From an uncultured Ruminococcus sp. (lineage in GTDB: Bacteria; Bacillota; Clostridia; Oscillospirales; Ruminococcaceae): DNA of 64,000 bases. The notes under the pieces were generated by a model. It was not told where the DNA came from. It saw nothing but the letters and a program-made list of their open reading frames with translations, and did no database searches. The stretch covers positions 1-64,000 of the forward strand of contig CANOIR010000005.1 of the NCBI GenBank assembly GCA_947566125.1, in the 5' to 3' direction. The translations under genes were made by a program, and so were the position numbers. This document shows, one piece after another, positions 27,222-35,655 of this stretch (the first letter of the stretch is position 1; every line of letters begins with the position of its first letter).

Positions 27222-27662
27222 TGACTTTTGTAATTTTTTCACTGTTTTTTCTCATTGTAAATTTTCAGCTTTTCTGTATGCCTAATATATGCTTAATATA
27301 CATTTGTATTATTACTGAAAGTCATAGTGCATACCGACTAAAAATATAGTTGTATTTAAGCGGTTTTATACAATATTTTAAGAATCCTCTTGACTAATCA
27401 ATAAAATTATAATATAATAATAGATAATTGTCGATATGGTTGAAATCAGCCAAGACACATTAGACAAGCTGGCACAGAAAAAATAACAGATTTCATGTGC
27501 GGAAAATTTATGATCGTTTTCAAGGTTTTTAAAATCTTTTATATTAAAATTAAAATATCAGATTTAAATTTAAACTGAAAAAATAGCAAAGGAAATTTTC
27601 TGTTTTGTATAGATGTTAAAGTATTCTGGCAGCTTCTAATAATCACATTAGGAGGCAAAATC
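27222..27662. other. Divergent intergenic region and long secD leader
   Basis: After the ung promoter the region is AT-rich with nothing recognisable up to 27389. A secD promoter follows at 27390-27418, then a leader of about 240 bases. The leader contains a 16-codon ORF (27436-27486, MVEISQDTLDKLAQKK) without a clear ribosome binding site. A short inverted repeat, CTAAT/ATTAG, lies immediately before the secD ribosome binding site. Confidence 0.5.
27390..27418 (+). promoter_or_regulatory. Probable secDF promoter
   Basis: TTGACT at 27390-27395 and TATAAT at 27413-27418, spaced 17 bp. A nearer TATAAT copy (27408) is too close. This implies an untranslated leader of about 240 bases before secD. 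Confidence 0.65.
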
Positions 27663-29078
27663 GTGAAAAAAATTTCAAAACCGATTTTCTTCATTGTATT
27701 TGCCGTTATTGCACTCTTTACTGTAACCACTGTGTTTGGTGTTCATTCCCAGTATGGTGATATTGTCACCACATATGTACACGGTGTAGATGACATTCGC
27801 CTTGGTATTGATATTCAGGGCGGCGTTGATGTTACATTCGAGCCTGCTGACGGTACAGATGCAACTGAAGAACAGATGGACGCAGCACTTGAAACTATCA
27901 AGTATCGTCTTATCTCACAGAACATCAACGATAGTGAAACATACGTTGATTACAACAGCAATCGTATTATTGTTCGTTTCCCATGGCAAGCAGGTGAGGC
28001 AAATTTTGACCCTGAAGCTGCTGTAAAAGAACTTGGTGAAATGGCAGAGCTTTCTTTCCGTTACGGTCAGGAAACTACCCAGGATGAAAATGGAAATGTT
28101 GTTCCTGCCGGGGCTGTTATTCTGACTGGTGCAGATGTTGAGAAGGCTGGCGTTGGTGCAAATGATAACAATACTACAGGCGGCATACAGTATGTTGTAA
28201 CATTAAAGCTTGCAGATTCCGGAACAGAGGCTTTCCACAATGCAACATCTGCACTTTATTCTGAAAATGGTGTTATTTCAATATGGATGGACAATACCAT
28301 GATTTCAGCTCCTACTGTAAACACTGTAATCACAAACGGTGAATGTACTATCGAAGGCAATTTTACATATGAATCTGCAAAGGAACTTGCCGATAAGATC
28401 AATTCCGGTGCACTTCCGTTTTCTCTCAAGACCTCAAGTTTTAAGACGATCTCTCCTACAATGGGTGAAGGTGCTCTTAAAGCTATGGCTATAGCAGGCA
28501 TTATTTCTTTGTTGTTTATTGTGATTTATATGATCTCCTTGTACAGACTTCAGGGTGTTGTGGCATCTATATGTCTTGTAGGACAGGTTGCAGGTATGTT
28601 TGCATTTGTTTCAGGATGGTTTGGATTTATGGACAGTGCAACTCTGACAATACCGGGTATAGCAGGTATTATTCTGTCTGTTGGTATGGGTGTTGACGCA
28701 AATATCATTACTGGAGAGCGTATTCGTGAAGAACTTGGTGCAGGAAAGAATTTAAATACAGCACTTACATCAGGTTATAAGAGAGCATTCAGTGCGATCT
28801 TCGATGGAAACCTGACAGGTATTATAGTTTCTATTGTTCTTATGGGTGCATTTGGTGTATCCGACAGCTGGTGTGCACAGTTGCTCAGCCCTCTCTTCAG
28901 ATGGTTCGGTGCAACTACAGAAGGTGTTATCTACTCATTCGGCTACACATTGATGACTGGTCTTATTATGAACTTTATCATGGGTGTATTTGCATCAAGA
29001 CTTATGACAATGTCACTTTCAAGATTCAAGTGCTTCCAGAATAAAAAGCTTTATGGAGGTGGCGTCGATGTCAAGTAA
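27663..29078 (+). CDS. secD: Protein translocase subunit SecD
   Basis: 471 aa. Part of the SecDF complex that uses the proton gradient to help pull proteins through SecYEG. The first membrane span is near residues 7-25. The D1 motif region GIDIQGGVDVTFEP opens the large external domain. Five further spans at the C-terminus include the conserved GVDANIITGERIREELG (DxN-type motif). The start is GTG 27663 with TTAGGAGGC seven bases upstream. No yajC gene precedes it. Confidence 0.95.
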   Translation: MKKISKPIFFIVFAVIALFTVTTVFGVHSQYGDIVTTYVHGVDDIRLGIDIQGGVDVTFEPADGTDATEEQMDAALETIKYRLISQNINDSETYVDYNSNRIIVRFPWQAGEANFDPEAAVKELGEMAELSFRYGQETTQDENGNVVPAGAVILTGADVEKAGVGANDNNTTGGIQYVVTLKLADSGTEAFHNATSALYSENGVISIWMDNTMISAPTVNTVITNGECTIEGNFTYESAKELADKINSGALPFSLKTSSFKTISPTMGEGALKAMAIAGIISLLFIVIYMISLYRLQGVVASICLVGQVAGMFAFVSGWFGFMDSATLTIPGIAGIILSVGMGVDANIITGERIREELGAGKNLNTALTSGYKRAFSAIFDGNLTGIIVSIVLMGAFGVSDSWCAQLLSPLFRWFGATTEGVIYSFGYTLMTGLIMNFIMGVFASRLMTMSLSRFKCFQNKKLYGGGVDVK

Positions 29079-30048
29079 TAAATACGAAAAGTTTGACGTA
29101 AAAGTACGTGACTTTTGTGGCAAGACAAAGATATTTTTTATAATTATACTTTCTCTTGTTGTTCTCTCCATAGTTTCAACATTTACAGGCGTAGATATTG
29201 CCTTGGAATTCAAGGGCGGTACTATTATCACTTATGGTTATGATGGTGAAATTGTAGAAAGTGACATTGAAAATGAGCTTTCAAAGCTTATAGGCTCTGG
29301 TGTTCGTGCTCAGATAGGTGAATCACTTAATGATGACACAAAGACTATGACAGTATCATTCACATCTACAGAAGGTCTGACAGCAGAACGTCAGGCAGAA
29401 GTAACAGACACAATTCAGGGAATGTATCCTGATGCAAATTTAAGTGTACTTGACTCAAATGACGTTGATGCACGTTCAGGCGGTGAATTCTTTACAAAGT
29501 GTATAGTAGCTGCTATATTTGCGGCAGTAGTACTTATTTTGTATATTGCATTCCGTTTCCGTATGATAAGTGGTTGGTCATCAGGTGTATGTGCTATTAT
29601 CGGATTGATCATAACACTTATAATTACATACGGCGGTGTAGTAGTATGCGGATTTGAAATCAATTCAAACTTCATGGCAGTTATACTTACACTGCTTGGT
29701 TACTCTGTAAATGATACTATTGTTATTTACGATAGAATCAGAGAGAATCAAGAGAGATGCAATGGTATGAAGATCGAAGAGCTGGTAAATATAAGTAATT
29801 CCCAGTCACTTCGCCGTACTCTTAGAACATCAATCACAACAGTATCAACAATGCTTACTGTATCTATAGTTGCAGGAATAATGGGTGTAACATCTATAAT
29901 CAGCTTCTCTGTTCCTATGGCTATCGGTATCATTGCAGGTACATTTAATTCTATTTGCTTTGTACCTACAATGTGGGTATTATGGCAGAAAAAGCGTGGC
30001 AATACTACAGTTAACTATAAAAAGAAGATGAAGAAAAAGGCTGCGTAA
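29068..30048 (+). CDS. secF: Protein translocase subunit SecF
   Basis: 326 aa from the chosen start. Partner of SecD. It shows the ALEFKGGTIITYGY motif after the first span, and the later spans carry GYSVNDTIVIYDRIREN and RTSITTVSTMLTVSIV, the SecF signatures. ATG 29068 lies six bases behind GGAGGTGG and overlaps the end of secD by 11 bp; an upstream ATG (29053) is less well placed. SecD and SecF are separate proteins here, unlike the fused Bacillus SecDF. Confidence 0.95.
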   Translation: MSSNKYEKFDVKVRDFCGKTKIFFIIILSLVVLSIVSTFTGVDIALEFKGGTIITYGYDGEIVESDIENELSKLIGSGVRAQIGESLNDDTKTMTVSFTSTEGLTAERQAEVTDTIQGMYPDANLSVLDSNDVDARSGGEFFTKCIVAAIFAAVVLILYIAFRFRMISGWSSGVCAIIGLIITLIITYGGVVVCGFEINSNFMAVILTLLGYSVNDTIVIYDRIRENQERCNGMKIEELVNISNSQSLRRTLRTSITTVSTMLTVSIVAGIMGVTSIISFSVPMAIGIIAGTFNSICFVPTMWVLWQKKRGNTTVNYKKKMKKKAA

Positions 30049-30066
30049 AACAATTAAAGATAATTA

Positions 30067-30106
30067 AAAAGGGCTGCTGCAAGTTTGACCTTGCAGCAGC
30101 CCTTTT
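30067..30106. terminator. Bidirectional terminator secF / CNNM gene
   Basis: A 17-bp perfect stem (AAAAGGGCTGCTGCAAG and complement) with a six-base loop and T runs on both strands. Confidence 0.92.
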
Positions 30107-30158
30107 GTTTAAGTATATTTTTTTAAAGCATATTTTAGAAGATGTTTTAATTGAATCT

Positions 30159-31466
30159 TTACTGCATCTTTTCAGCTTTTATCTTTGAGATCCAATTATC
30201 TTCAATTAAAAGTACTTTGAACTTTACATTTTCATATATTACCTCAGCATTTTCATCCTCATCAGGTATTCTGCCAAGAAGTTCTACAAGCCATGCATTC
30301 ATAGTATCAAACTGTTCTTCATGGCCTTCCGGCAAACTAAGTCCTAATTTTTCCAGTGCCTCTTCCGGATTTGCATTACCTTCGATAGTGAATACACCTT
30401 CGCCCATATCACGGACATCTATTTCTTCATCATCGTATTCATCACGAATGCTTCCCACTATCTCTTCAAGTAAATCTTCCATTGTAACAATGCCGGCGGT
30501 ACCGCCGTATTCATCTACAGCAACTGCCAGCTGGGCTTTGTCCTTAAGCATATCTTCCAGTACATATTTGCACTTTGCAGTTTCTGGAACGAATAATGCG
30601 GTACGGATAAAGTGTTTTAAATTAAAATTTGATATATCTTCAGCACCTATAAGACCCAAAAGGTCTTTTACCATAAGTATTCCCACTATATTATCTATGT
30701 TATCTTTATAAACAGGAATTCTTGAATAGCCTTCATTCATAGCCAGATATACAACATCATTTATCTTCATGTCAATATCTACTGCTGTAAGTTCTGTACG
30801 GTGAGTCATTACATTTGTAATAGTTACATCGTCAAAGTCTATGATATTGTTTATCATATCTCTTTGACTCTCCTCAATAAGACCATTTTCATTGCCTGCG
30901 TCAACCATCATAAGGAAGTCTTCTTCTGTAACAGAAGAGTCTTCTTTTGCAAACTTATCTCCGCCAAGCAGCCAATCAATTCCTCTTACAGTTGCTTGCA
31001 AAGGACTAAGCAGTATAACTAATATATCCACAAATCGACTGCATTTTTGAATGAGCTGTTCTGCTTTTTGCGTTCCGATCCTGCCGGCAACAGCATTGCA
31101 AAGTGAGATCAAAAATGCTGATACAATAAATACAGCCAAAAGAGTAAGTATTTCTGCCGTAATATTTTCAAGTCCGCATTTTATCTTTAAAGCAGGCAGA
31201 ATTGTAACCCAGCCTATTTGCTGAATAATTATAGTTATAAGTGATGAACTTAATCCATGTTCTGCTAAAAGTGTAAACTTGAGCCGTCTAGGTTTTTCCA
31301 ATTGTTTTGCGATTTGTGCAAATGATTTTTCTTTTTCTGCGAGATTTTTTATTTTTGGACGCATTTTTTCAATTGCAGACTGTAAAGCTTTGTTGAAACC
31401 ATGCACCACTATCAATACAGCAGCTGCTATAATACAGATGCATAATCGACTGTCGTCGATTTTCAT
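30159..31466 (-). CDS. CNNM/CorC-family (hemolysin C-like) membrane protein
   Basis: 435 aa. The N-terminal part (1-150) has three or four hydrophobic segments of the CNNM (DUF21) domain. Two CBS domains follow around residues 195-315 (VMTHRTELTAVDIDMKINDV, IPVYKDNIDNIVGILMVKDL, AVAVDEYGGTAGIVTMEDLLEEIVGSI). The C-terminal CorC_HlyC domain is the last 90 residues. Family members are linked to magnesium or cobalt efflux; the hemolysin label is historical. The first membrane helices look shorter than usual. Substrate not inferable here. Confidence 0.88.
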   Translation of the reverse strand: MKIDDSRLCICIIAAAVLIVVHGFNKALQSAIEKMRPKIKNLAEKEKSFAQIAKQLEKPRRLKFTLLAEHGLSSSLITIIIQQIGWVTILPALKIKCGLENITAEILTLLAVFIVSAFLISLCNAVAGRIGTQKAEQLIQKCSRFVDILVILLSPLQATVRGIDWLLGGDKFAKEDSSVTEEDFLMMVDAGNENGLIEESQRDMINNIIDFDDVTITNVMTHRTELTAVDIDMKINDVVYLAMNEGYSRIPVYKDNIDNIVGILMVKDLLGLIGAEDISNFNLKHFIRTALFVPETAKCKYVLEDMLKDKAQLAVAVDEYGGTAGIVTMEDLLEEIVGSIRDEYDDEEIDVRDMGEGVFTIEGNANPEEALEKLGLSLPEGHEEQFDTMNAWLVELLGRIPDEDENAEVIYENVKFKVLLIEDNWISKIKAEKMQ

Positions 31467-31536
31467 AAGTTTGTTCTCCTTTCAATTTACGGTTTTAAAG
31501 TGATGTGTAAAAAAATATACAAAAAAACATACAAAA

Positions 31537-31560
31537 AAACGCCGCCTTTCAGCAGCGTTT
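31537..31560 (-). terminator. spoVS terminator
   Basis: On the minus strand a 9-bp stem (AAACGCTGC with GCGGCGTTT, one wobble) and TGAAAG loop are followed by a run of seven Ts, 16 bases after the spoVS stop. Confidence 0.85.
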
Positions 31561-31575
31561 CTGCACAAATATTTG

Positions 31576-31836
31576 TTATCGCTCTTCACAGATGAGCTTT
31601 ATGGCTGTACGCTCTTCGCCGTCGATCTGAATATTAGCAAATGCAGGAATGCAGACCAGATCTACGCCAATAGGTGCAAGGTAGCCACGTGCGATAGCTA
31701 TAGCCTTTACAGCTTGGTTTGCAGCACCAGCACCGACAGCCTGTACCTCTACGACCTTCTTCTCACGGATTACAGCCGCAATAGCACCAGCTACGGAATT
31801 AGGTGATGAATGTGATGATACCTTCAGAACTTCCAT
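31576..31836 (-). CDS. spoVS: Stage V sporulation protein S
   Basis: 86 aa, the exact family length. A highly conserved dimeric nucleic-acid-binding protein (Alba-like fold) affecting spore coat assembly and septation. The sequence EVLKVSSHSSPNSVAGAIA and the rest are near-canonical. It has its own promoter although ymdB lies just upstream, an arrangement also seen in Bacillus (rny-ymdB-spoVS). Its presence supports a spore-forming host. Confidence 0.97.
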   Translation of the reverse strand: MEVLKVSSHSSPNSVAGAIAAVIREKKVVEVQAVGAGAANQAVKAIAIARGYLAPIGVDLVCIPAFANIQIDGEERTAIKLICEER

Positions 31837-31909
31837 GTTATGACCTCCTCATAAAAATTGTAATTCATTTTGTAATATGACCAATAGAAAAGCATTCCTT
31901 GTAATTTAT

Positions 31910-31938
31910 ATTATACAACAATTTGAATATAATTGCAA
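31910..31938 (-). promoter_or_regulatory. Promoter of spoVS
   Basis: Minus strand TTGCAA (31938-31933) and TATAAT (31915-31910), spaced 17 bp, between ymdB and spoVS. Confidence 0.65.
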
Positions 31939-31961
31939 GTCTTTTGAAACAATTTTGTGCA

Positions 31962-32726
31962 TTATCTAATAATAATTCGCTCTATTTTTGTGCATTTGCC
32001 ATTCTTTTCATTAAAAGTAACAACAACACCATTAAGAAAACATTCAGATTGTGCCTCTGCAAAACGAGATGGAAATCTGAAACGAAATCTGTTAAGGGCA
32101 GGTTCTATTTCAATGCCAAGTATTGAAAGTTCAGGACCTGTCATACCGGCATCAGTTATATATCCTGTATGTCCGCCTAAAATGATTTCATCTGATGTTT
32201 GTACATGAGTATGCGTACCCATAACAGCAGTTACCTTTCCGGTAAGAAAGTGACCCATTGCCTTTTTTTCGGCAGTAGCTTCGGCGTGAAAATCCACGAA
32301 AATATTTGGTGTATCAATATCCTCCAATATATTTTCAATACAGGTAAATGGATTGTCGAGCGGATCAAGATAGGTAGTTCCTGACAAATTTATTATAGCG
32401 ACTTGTACTCTGCCATAATCTAAGCGGCATACACCACGACCTATGCAGCCTTCAGGATAGTTTGCAGGACGAATTATAGATTCATTTTCATATATAGCCA
32501 GAGCTTCACGGCGTTTGAAGCAGTGATTTCCTGTAGTTATTACATCAGCACCGGCATTAAAAAGCTGCTGCGATGAATATTTAGTTATGCCATTGCCTTG
32601 AGCAGAATTTTCTCCGTTTATCACAGTTATATCTATCTCATATTCTTTTTTTAATCTATGCAGATTGTTCTGTACAAATTGGCAGCCGGCATTGCCAACA
32701 ACATCTCCTATAAAAAGCAATTTCAT
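31962..32726 (-). CDS. ymdB: YmdB-family metallophosphoesterase
   Basis: 254 aa. Binuclear-metal phosphodiesterase (2',3'-cyclic nucleotide phosphodiesterase in Bacillus) needed there for biofilm and nanotube behaviour. Metal-binding motifs: FIGDVVGNAG at the N-terminus, NGENSAQGNGIT, TGNHCFKR, VDFHAEATAEKKAMG and MGTHTHVQTSDE. All are intact. In Bacillus it follows rny; here rny is not adjacent. Transcribed from its own promoter just upstream. Confidence 0.95.
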   Translation of the reverse strand: MKLLFIGDVVGNAGCQFVQNNLHRLKKEYEIDITVINGENSAQGNGITKYSSQQLFNAGADVITTGNHCFKRREALAIYENESIIRPANYPEGCIGRGVCRLDYGRVQVAIINLSGTTYLDPLDNPFTCIENILEDIDTPNIFVDFHAEATAEKKAMGHFLTGKVTAVMGTHTHVQTSDEIILGGHTGYITDAGMTGPELSILGIEIEPALNRFRFRFPSRFAEAQSECFLNGVVVTFNEKNGKCTKIERIIIR

Positions 32727-32766
32727 AATGTTGAACTCTCCTTTTGTTATCTTTATTCTTACCTTT

Positions 32767-32796
32767 AGTATAGCAGAATATGCGGCACAGTGTCAA
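32767..32796 (-). promoter_or_regulatory. Promoter of ymdB
   Basis: Minus strand TTGACA (32796-32791) and TATACT (32772-32767), spaced 18 bp, about 40 bases before the ymdB start and just after the terminator of the small RNA. Confidence 0.7.
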
Positions 32797-32814
32797 GAGT
32801 TGCTTTTGTAAAAG

Positions 32815-32906
32815 TAAAAAAAACACCGGAGTAAAAAACTCCGGTAAAGAAAGGAGACAACAAAACGAGTGATAATAATTCAAAATAAATATGGATTACT
32901 CTCACT
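32815..32906 (-). ncRNA. Candidate small RNA, about 90 nt
   Basis: A consensus promoter (32941-32913) is followed after about 70 bases by a perfect terminator (stem 32845-32838 with 32832-32825, then eight Ts). No ORF with a start codon and ribosome binding site lies between. The 5' part can fold: GAGTG near the start pairs with CACTC, and AGTAAT with ATTATT inside it. The separate ymdB promoter lies downstream of the terminator, so this looks like an independent transcript and not an attenuator. Identity unknown. Confidence 0.6.
32825..32845 (-). terminator. Intrinsic terminator of the candidate small RNA
   Basis: Eight-base-pair stem ACCGGAGT/ACTCCGGT with a five-base loop, followed on the minus strand by GTTTTTTTT. 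It lies upstream of ymdB and cannot end any known gene. Confidence 0.9.
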
Positions 32907-32912
32907 ACACTC

Positions 32913-32941
32913 ATTATACACGATTTTGAGGTTATAGTCAA
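32913..32941 (-). promoter_or_regulatory. Promoter of the candidate small RNA
   Basis: Minus strand TTGACT (32941-32936) and TATAAT (32918-32913) with an exact 17-bp spacer; predicted start near 32906. Confidence 0.75.
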
Positions 32942-33132
32942 GTGATTTTAGAAAAAAGTTCCATAAAACTGCCCGTTTTGTCTATTCTGCATAGTTTTTC
33001 AAACATTGAAAAAAGCTCATATTTTCAAGGTATTTCCATGATTTTTGTTGAATATACGTCATTAAATTCAGCCATAATAGGAGTGCAGGTTAAGACCTTT
33101 ATTCAAAAAAATTCAAAAAAGAGGTGAATTTT

Positions 33133-33342
33133 ATGTGGGATAAACTTGCATTGATTTTGTTGATTATAGGCGGCTTGAACTGGGGTCTGATAGGAATATT
33201 CCAGTTTGATTTAGTTTCATGGATTTTTGGTGGAGCTGATTCTCTGCTCAGCCGTTCGATTTATATTATTGTCGCTATATGTGCCGTTTGGTGCATTTCG
33301 CTTCTATTTAGACGTGAAGCAGTTAGAGAAACAAACAGGTAA
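33133..33342 (+). CDS. DUF378 family small membrane protein
   Basis: 69 aa with two membrane segments (LALILLIIGGLNWGLIGIF and SIYIIVAICAVWCISLLF) joined by a short loop. The N-terminal GGLNWGLIGIFQFDLV is the DUF378 hallmark. Function unknown. I start at ATG 33133, seven bases from AGAGGTG; the GTG at 33124 overlaps that site. It stands alone and is closed by a terminator. Confidence 0.9.
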   Translation: MWDKLALILLIIGGLNWGLIGIFQFDLVSWIFGGADSLLSRSIYIIVAICAVWCISLLFRREAVRETNR

Positions 33343-33352
33343 AGTCAACATT

Positions 33353-33398
33353 AAAAACAGTGTCGCCGATTTAAAACGATTGTGCGGCACTGTTTTTT
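33353..33398 (+). terminator. Terminator after the DUF378 gene
   Basis: A stem of about ten pairs (ACAGTGTCGC against GCGGCACTGT) with flanking A5 and T6 tracts. The loop is 17 bases. Confidence 0.85.
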
Positions 33399-33459
33399 GC
33401 ATGAATTATTTAAAAGCAGCATATAAATATCAAAAAACATCTAAGCGGAGGTGCTTTAT

Positions 33460-34191
33460 ATGCCTGCTAAAACCCCTGATGATTACTTAAAGGAAATGAT
33501 GGAGCTTTATAAACGTTCCAATTTCAAACATGAACCGAAACAAAAACCAGAGCCGAAATCAATTCCCATATCTGCATCGGTAAGCCAACCAGCGGCAACT
33601 CCTGTTGTTCCAGAGCCTATTCCAGAACCTATTCCAGAGCCAGCTGTAGAACCGATACAAGAAGAAAAACCTGAGCCTGCTCCCGATCCCAAACCGAAAG
33701 CAGAACCCGAACCTATGCCTAAACCACTACCTCTGCCTGAACTTCCACCAGAAATGGTTTCAGAAACAATTATTGAGAATAAGCCTATTGATAATAAGCC
33801 TATAGAGAATGATAATAACACATCATTTGGGTGGATACAAGTTAGTGCCAGAACAGCTGGAAATGCGTTGCCTTTAGAAGGTGTATCTGTGCTTATATTA
33901 AAAGATAATGGCATGGATACTGACCTTATAACTTCGCTTGTTACCGACCAAAGCGGAAATACGCCAAAGATAAAGCTACCTGCACCGCCAAGAGGAAGCG
34001 ATCCTTCTCAAGCTTACAGTACTTATCAAATAAGGGCATTTTTGCCGGGTTATACACGTATGGAGAGTGCATCTGTGCCTGTATTTTCAGGAGTTACGTC
34101 CATTCAGCCTTTTGAGCTTATACCTCTTCCTGTAGGGTCGGACGGTAATGAACCTGCTATAATAAATCAAAATACAGAGCCGAAATTTTAA
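33460..34191 (+). CDS. Proline-rich protein with carboxypeptidase-regulatory-like domain
   Basis: 243 aa. Residues 1-20 form a short helix (MPAKTPDDYLKEMMELY). Residues 25-110 are a Pro-Glu-Pro repeat region (PEPIPEPIPEPAVEPIQEE), likely extended and rigid. Residues 125-235 resemble a small beta-sandwich of the carboxypeptidase regulatory type (GWIQVSARTAGNALPLEGVS, with YQIRAFLPGY). No signal peptide is present. The two genes behind it encode peptidoglycan-binding and SpoIID-like proteins, so a role at the forespore or cell wall is plausible but inferred. ATG 33460 follows GCGGAGGTG. Confidence 0.65.
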   Translation: MPAKTPDDYLKEMMELYKRSNFKHEPKQKPEPKSIPISASVSQPAATPVVPEPIPEPIPEPAVEPIQEEKPEPAPDPKPKAEPEPMPKPLPLPELPPEMVSETIIENKPIDNKPIENDNNTSFGWIQVSARTAGNALPLEGVSVLILKDNGMDTDLITSLVTDQSGNTPKIKLPAPPRGSDPSQAYSTYQIRAFLPGYTRMESASVPVFSGVTSIQPFELIPLPVGSDGNEPAIINQNTEPKF

Positions 34192-34210
34192 AAAAGGAGG
34201 CTAAAATAAT

Positions 34211-35611
34211 ATGCCTATAGGAGAGCCATATATACCCGAAAATATCACGGTACATCTTGGACGCCCTAATGATAACGGTGAAAACGTAACAGTTCCATTT
34301 CCTGAATATGTAAAAAATGTTGCTTCCAGTGAGATTTTTCCAACATGGCCGGAATCAGCTATTCGTGCAAATATATATGCTATTATAAGCTTTGCACTTA
34401 ATCGATATTATACCGAATGGTATCGTTCACGTGGATATGACTTTGATATAACAGATAGTACTCAGTATGATCAGAAATTTATTAAGGGAAGACAGATATT
34501 TGAAAATATATCGCAGATAACAGATGAAATATTCAATGACTATGTACGCAGACAGGGCAGTATCGAACCACTATTTACTGCATTTTGCAATGGTACTACG
34601 GCTGAATGTGAAGGACTTTCTCAATGGGGTACAGTTGCACTTGCAGAAGAGGGATTTACACCTTATGAGATACTTACTTATTACTATGGAGATGATATAG
34701 ATATTGTAAAAGATGCACCAATACGTACCGGAACGCCGTCTTATCCCGGCTTTCCGATTTCTCTTGGATATGTAGGCAATGAGGCACGTACCCTGCAAGT
34801 ACAACTCAACCGCATATCAAGAAATTATCCTGCTATACCTAAAATCGCTGATGTAAGCGGAGTTTATGACTATGCAACAGAAGACGCTGTGCGTACATTT
34901 CAGGAGATTTTCAACTTAGAACCTACAGGTGTAGCAGATGCTGCTACATGGAATAAGATAACATATATTTTTACAAGTGTAAAGAAACTTTCCGAACTTG
35001 ATTCAGAGGGACTGCGTGAAGAAGAAACTGCAAAGCAGTTTCCTGATACATTGAGTATAGGTATGCAAAGCGATGAAGTACGCAAACTGCAATACTTCTT
35101 AGCAGTAATAGGTGCATATTATGAAGCTGTTCAGCCGGTTGATATTACAGGATATTTTGGAAAAGAAACTGAAGCGTCTGTAAAATCTTTTCAGCAAATA
35201 TTTGGACTGCCTCAAACCGGAATTGTTGACCGTGCAACAGCAAGGGATTTATATAAAGCTTATTTTGGAATACTTGAGAGTCAGCCAGAGCCTGATGCAG
35301 ATATTGGCAATGTTGTTCTTTTTCCGGGAGCAGCTCTTAAAGAAGGCTCTTCCGGAGAGGCTGTAAGGCTGCTTCAAACGTATCTCAGCTATATTCATGG
35401 AATATATCCAGAGGTCAATGACGTGTCGGCTACAGGCTATTTTGGACCTGTTACAAAGTCAGCGGTTATTGCTTTTCAGAGATTATATGGTATGCCTGAA
35501 ACAGGAGTAGTAAATTCTATAGTATGGGATGCAATAAGCGAATTATATTCCGATCTGCGTTTTGGAATGGATAAAAGACCATATCAATCGCCCGGATATA
35601 CTATATCATAA
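34211..35611 (+). CDS. SpoIID-like domain protein with three peptidoglycan-binding repeats
   Basis: 466 aa. Residues 20-165 look like the SpoIID/LytB amidase-enhancer fold: VPFPEYVKNVASSEIFPTWP, RANIYAIISFALNRYYTEWY, then GLSQWGTVALAEEGFTPYEI followed by LTYYYGDDI. The latter matches the G-M-S-Q-Y-G...I-L-x-x-Y-Y pattern of true SpoIID. Three PG_binding_1 modules follow (about 180-255, 280-360, 375-450), each with the G-x-Y/F-x-x-x-T...V-x-x-F-Q pattern. No signal peptide is visible, so export may be non-classical or the protein may act inside the mother cell. ATG 34211 with AAGGAGG 11 bases upstream. Probably an operon with its neighbours. Confidence 0.75.
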   Translation: MPIGEPYIPENITVHLGRPNDNGENVTVPFPEYVKNVASSEIFPTWPESAIRANIYAIISFALNRYYTEWYRSRGYDFDITDSTQYDQKFIKGRQIFENISQITDEIFNDYVRRQGSIEPLFTAFCNGTTAECEGLSQWGTVALAEEGFTPYEILTYYYGDDIDIVKDAPIRTGTPSYPGFPISLGYVGNEARTLQVQLNRISRNYPAIPKIADVSGVYDYATEDAVRTFQEIFNLEPTGVADAATWNKITYIFTSVKKLSELDSEGLREEETAKQFPDTLSIGMQSDEVRKLQYFLAVIGAYYEAVQPVDITGYFGKETEASVKSFQQIFGLPQTGIVDRATARDLYKAYFGILESQPEPDADIGNVVLFPGAALKEGSSGEAVRLLQTYLSYIHGIYPEVNDVSATGYFGPVTKSAVIAFQRLYGMPETGVVNSIVWDAISELYSDLRFGMDKRPYQSPGYTIS

Positions 35612-35655
35612 TTATAATATCATAATTATATAATACAGAATGGAGCATCATTATT

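Noticed and set aside
33507-33914. Gly/Ser-rich minus-strand ORF opposite the proline-rich protein
   Set aside because: It is the reverse reading of the Pro-Glu-Pro codons (CCA/GAG becoming GG/CTC); no start signals.
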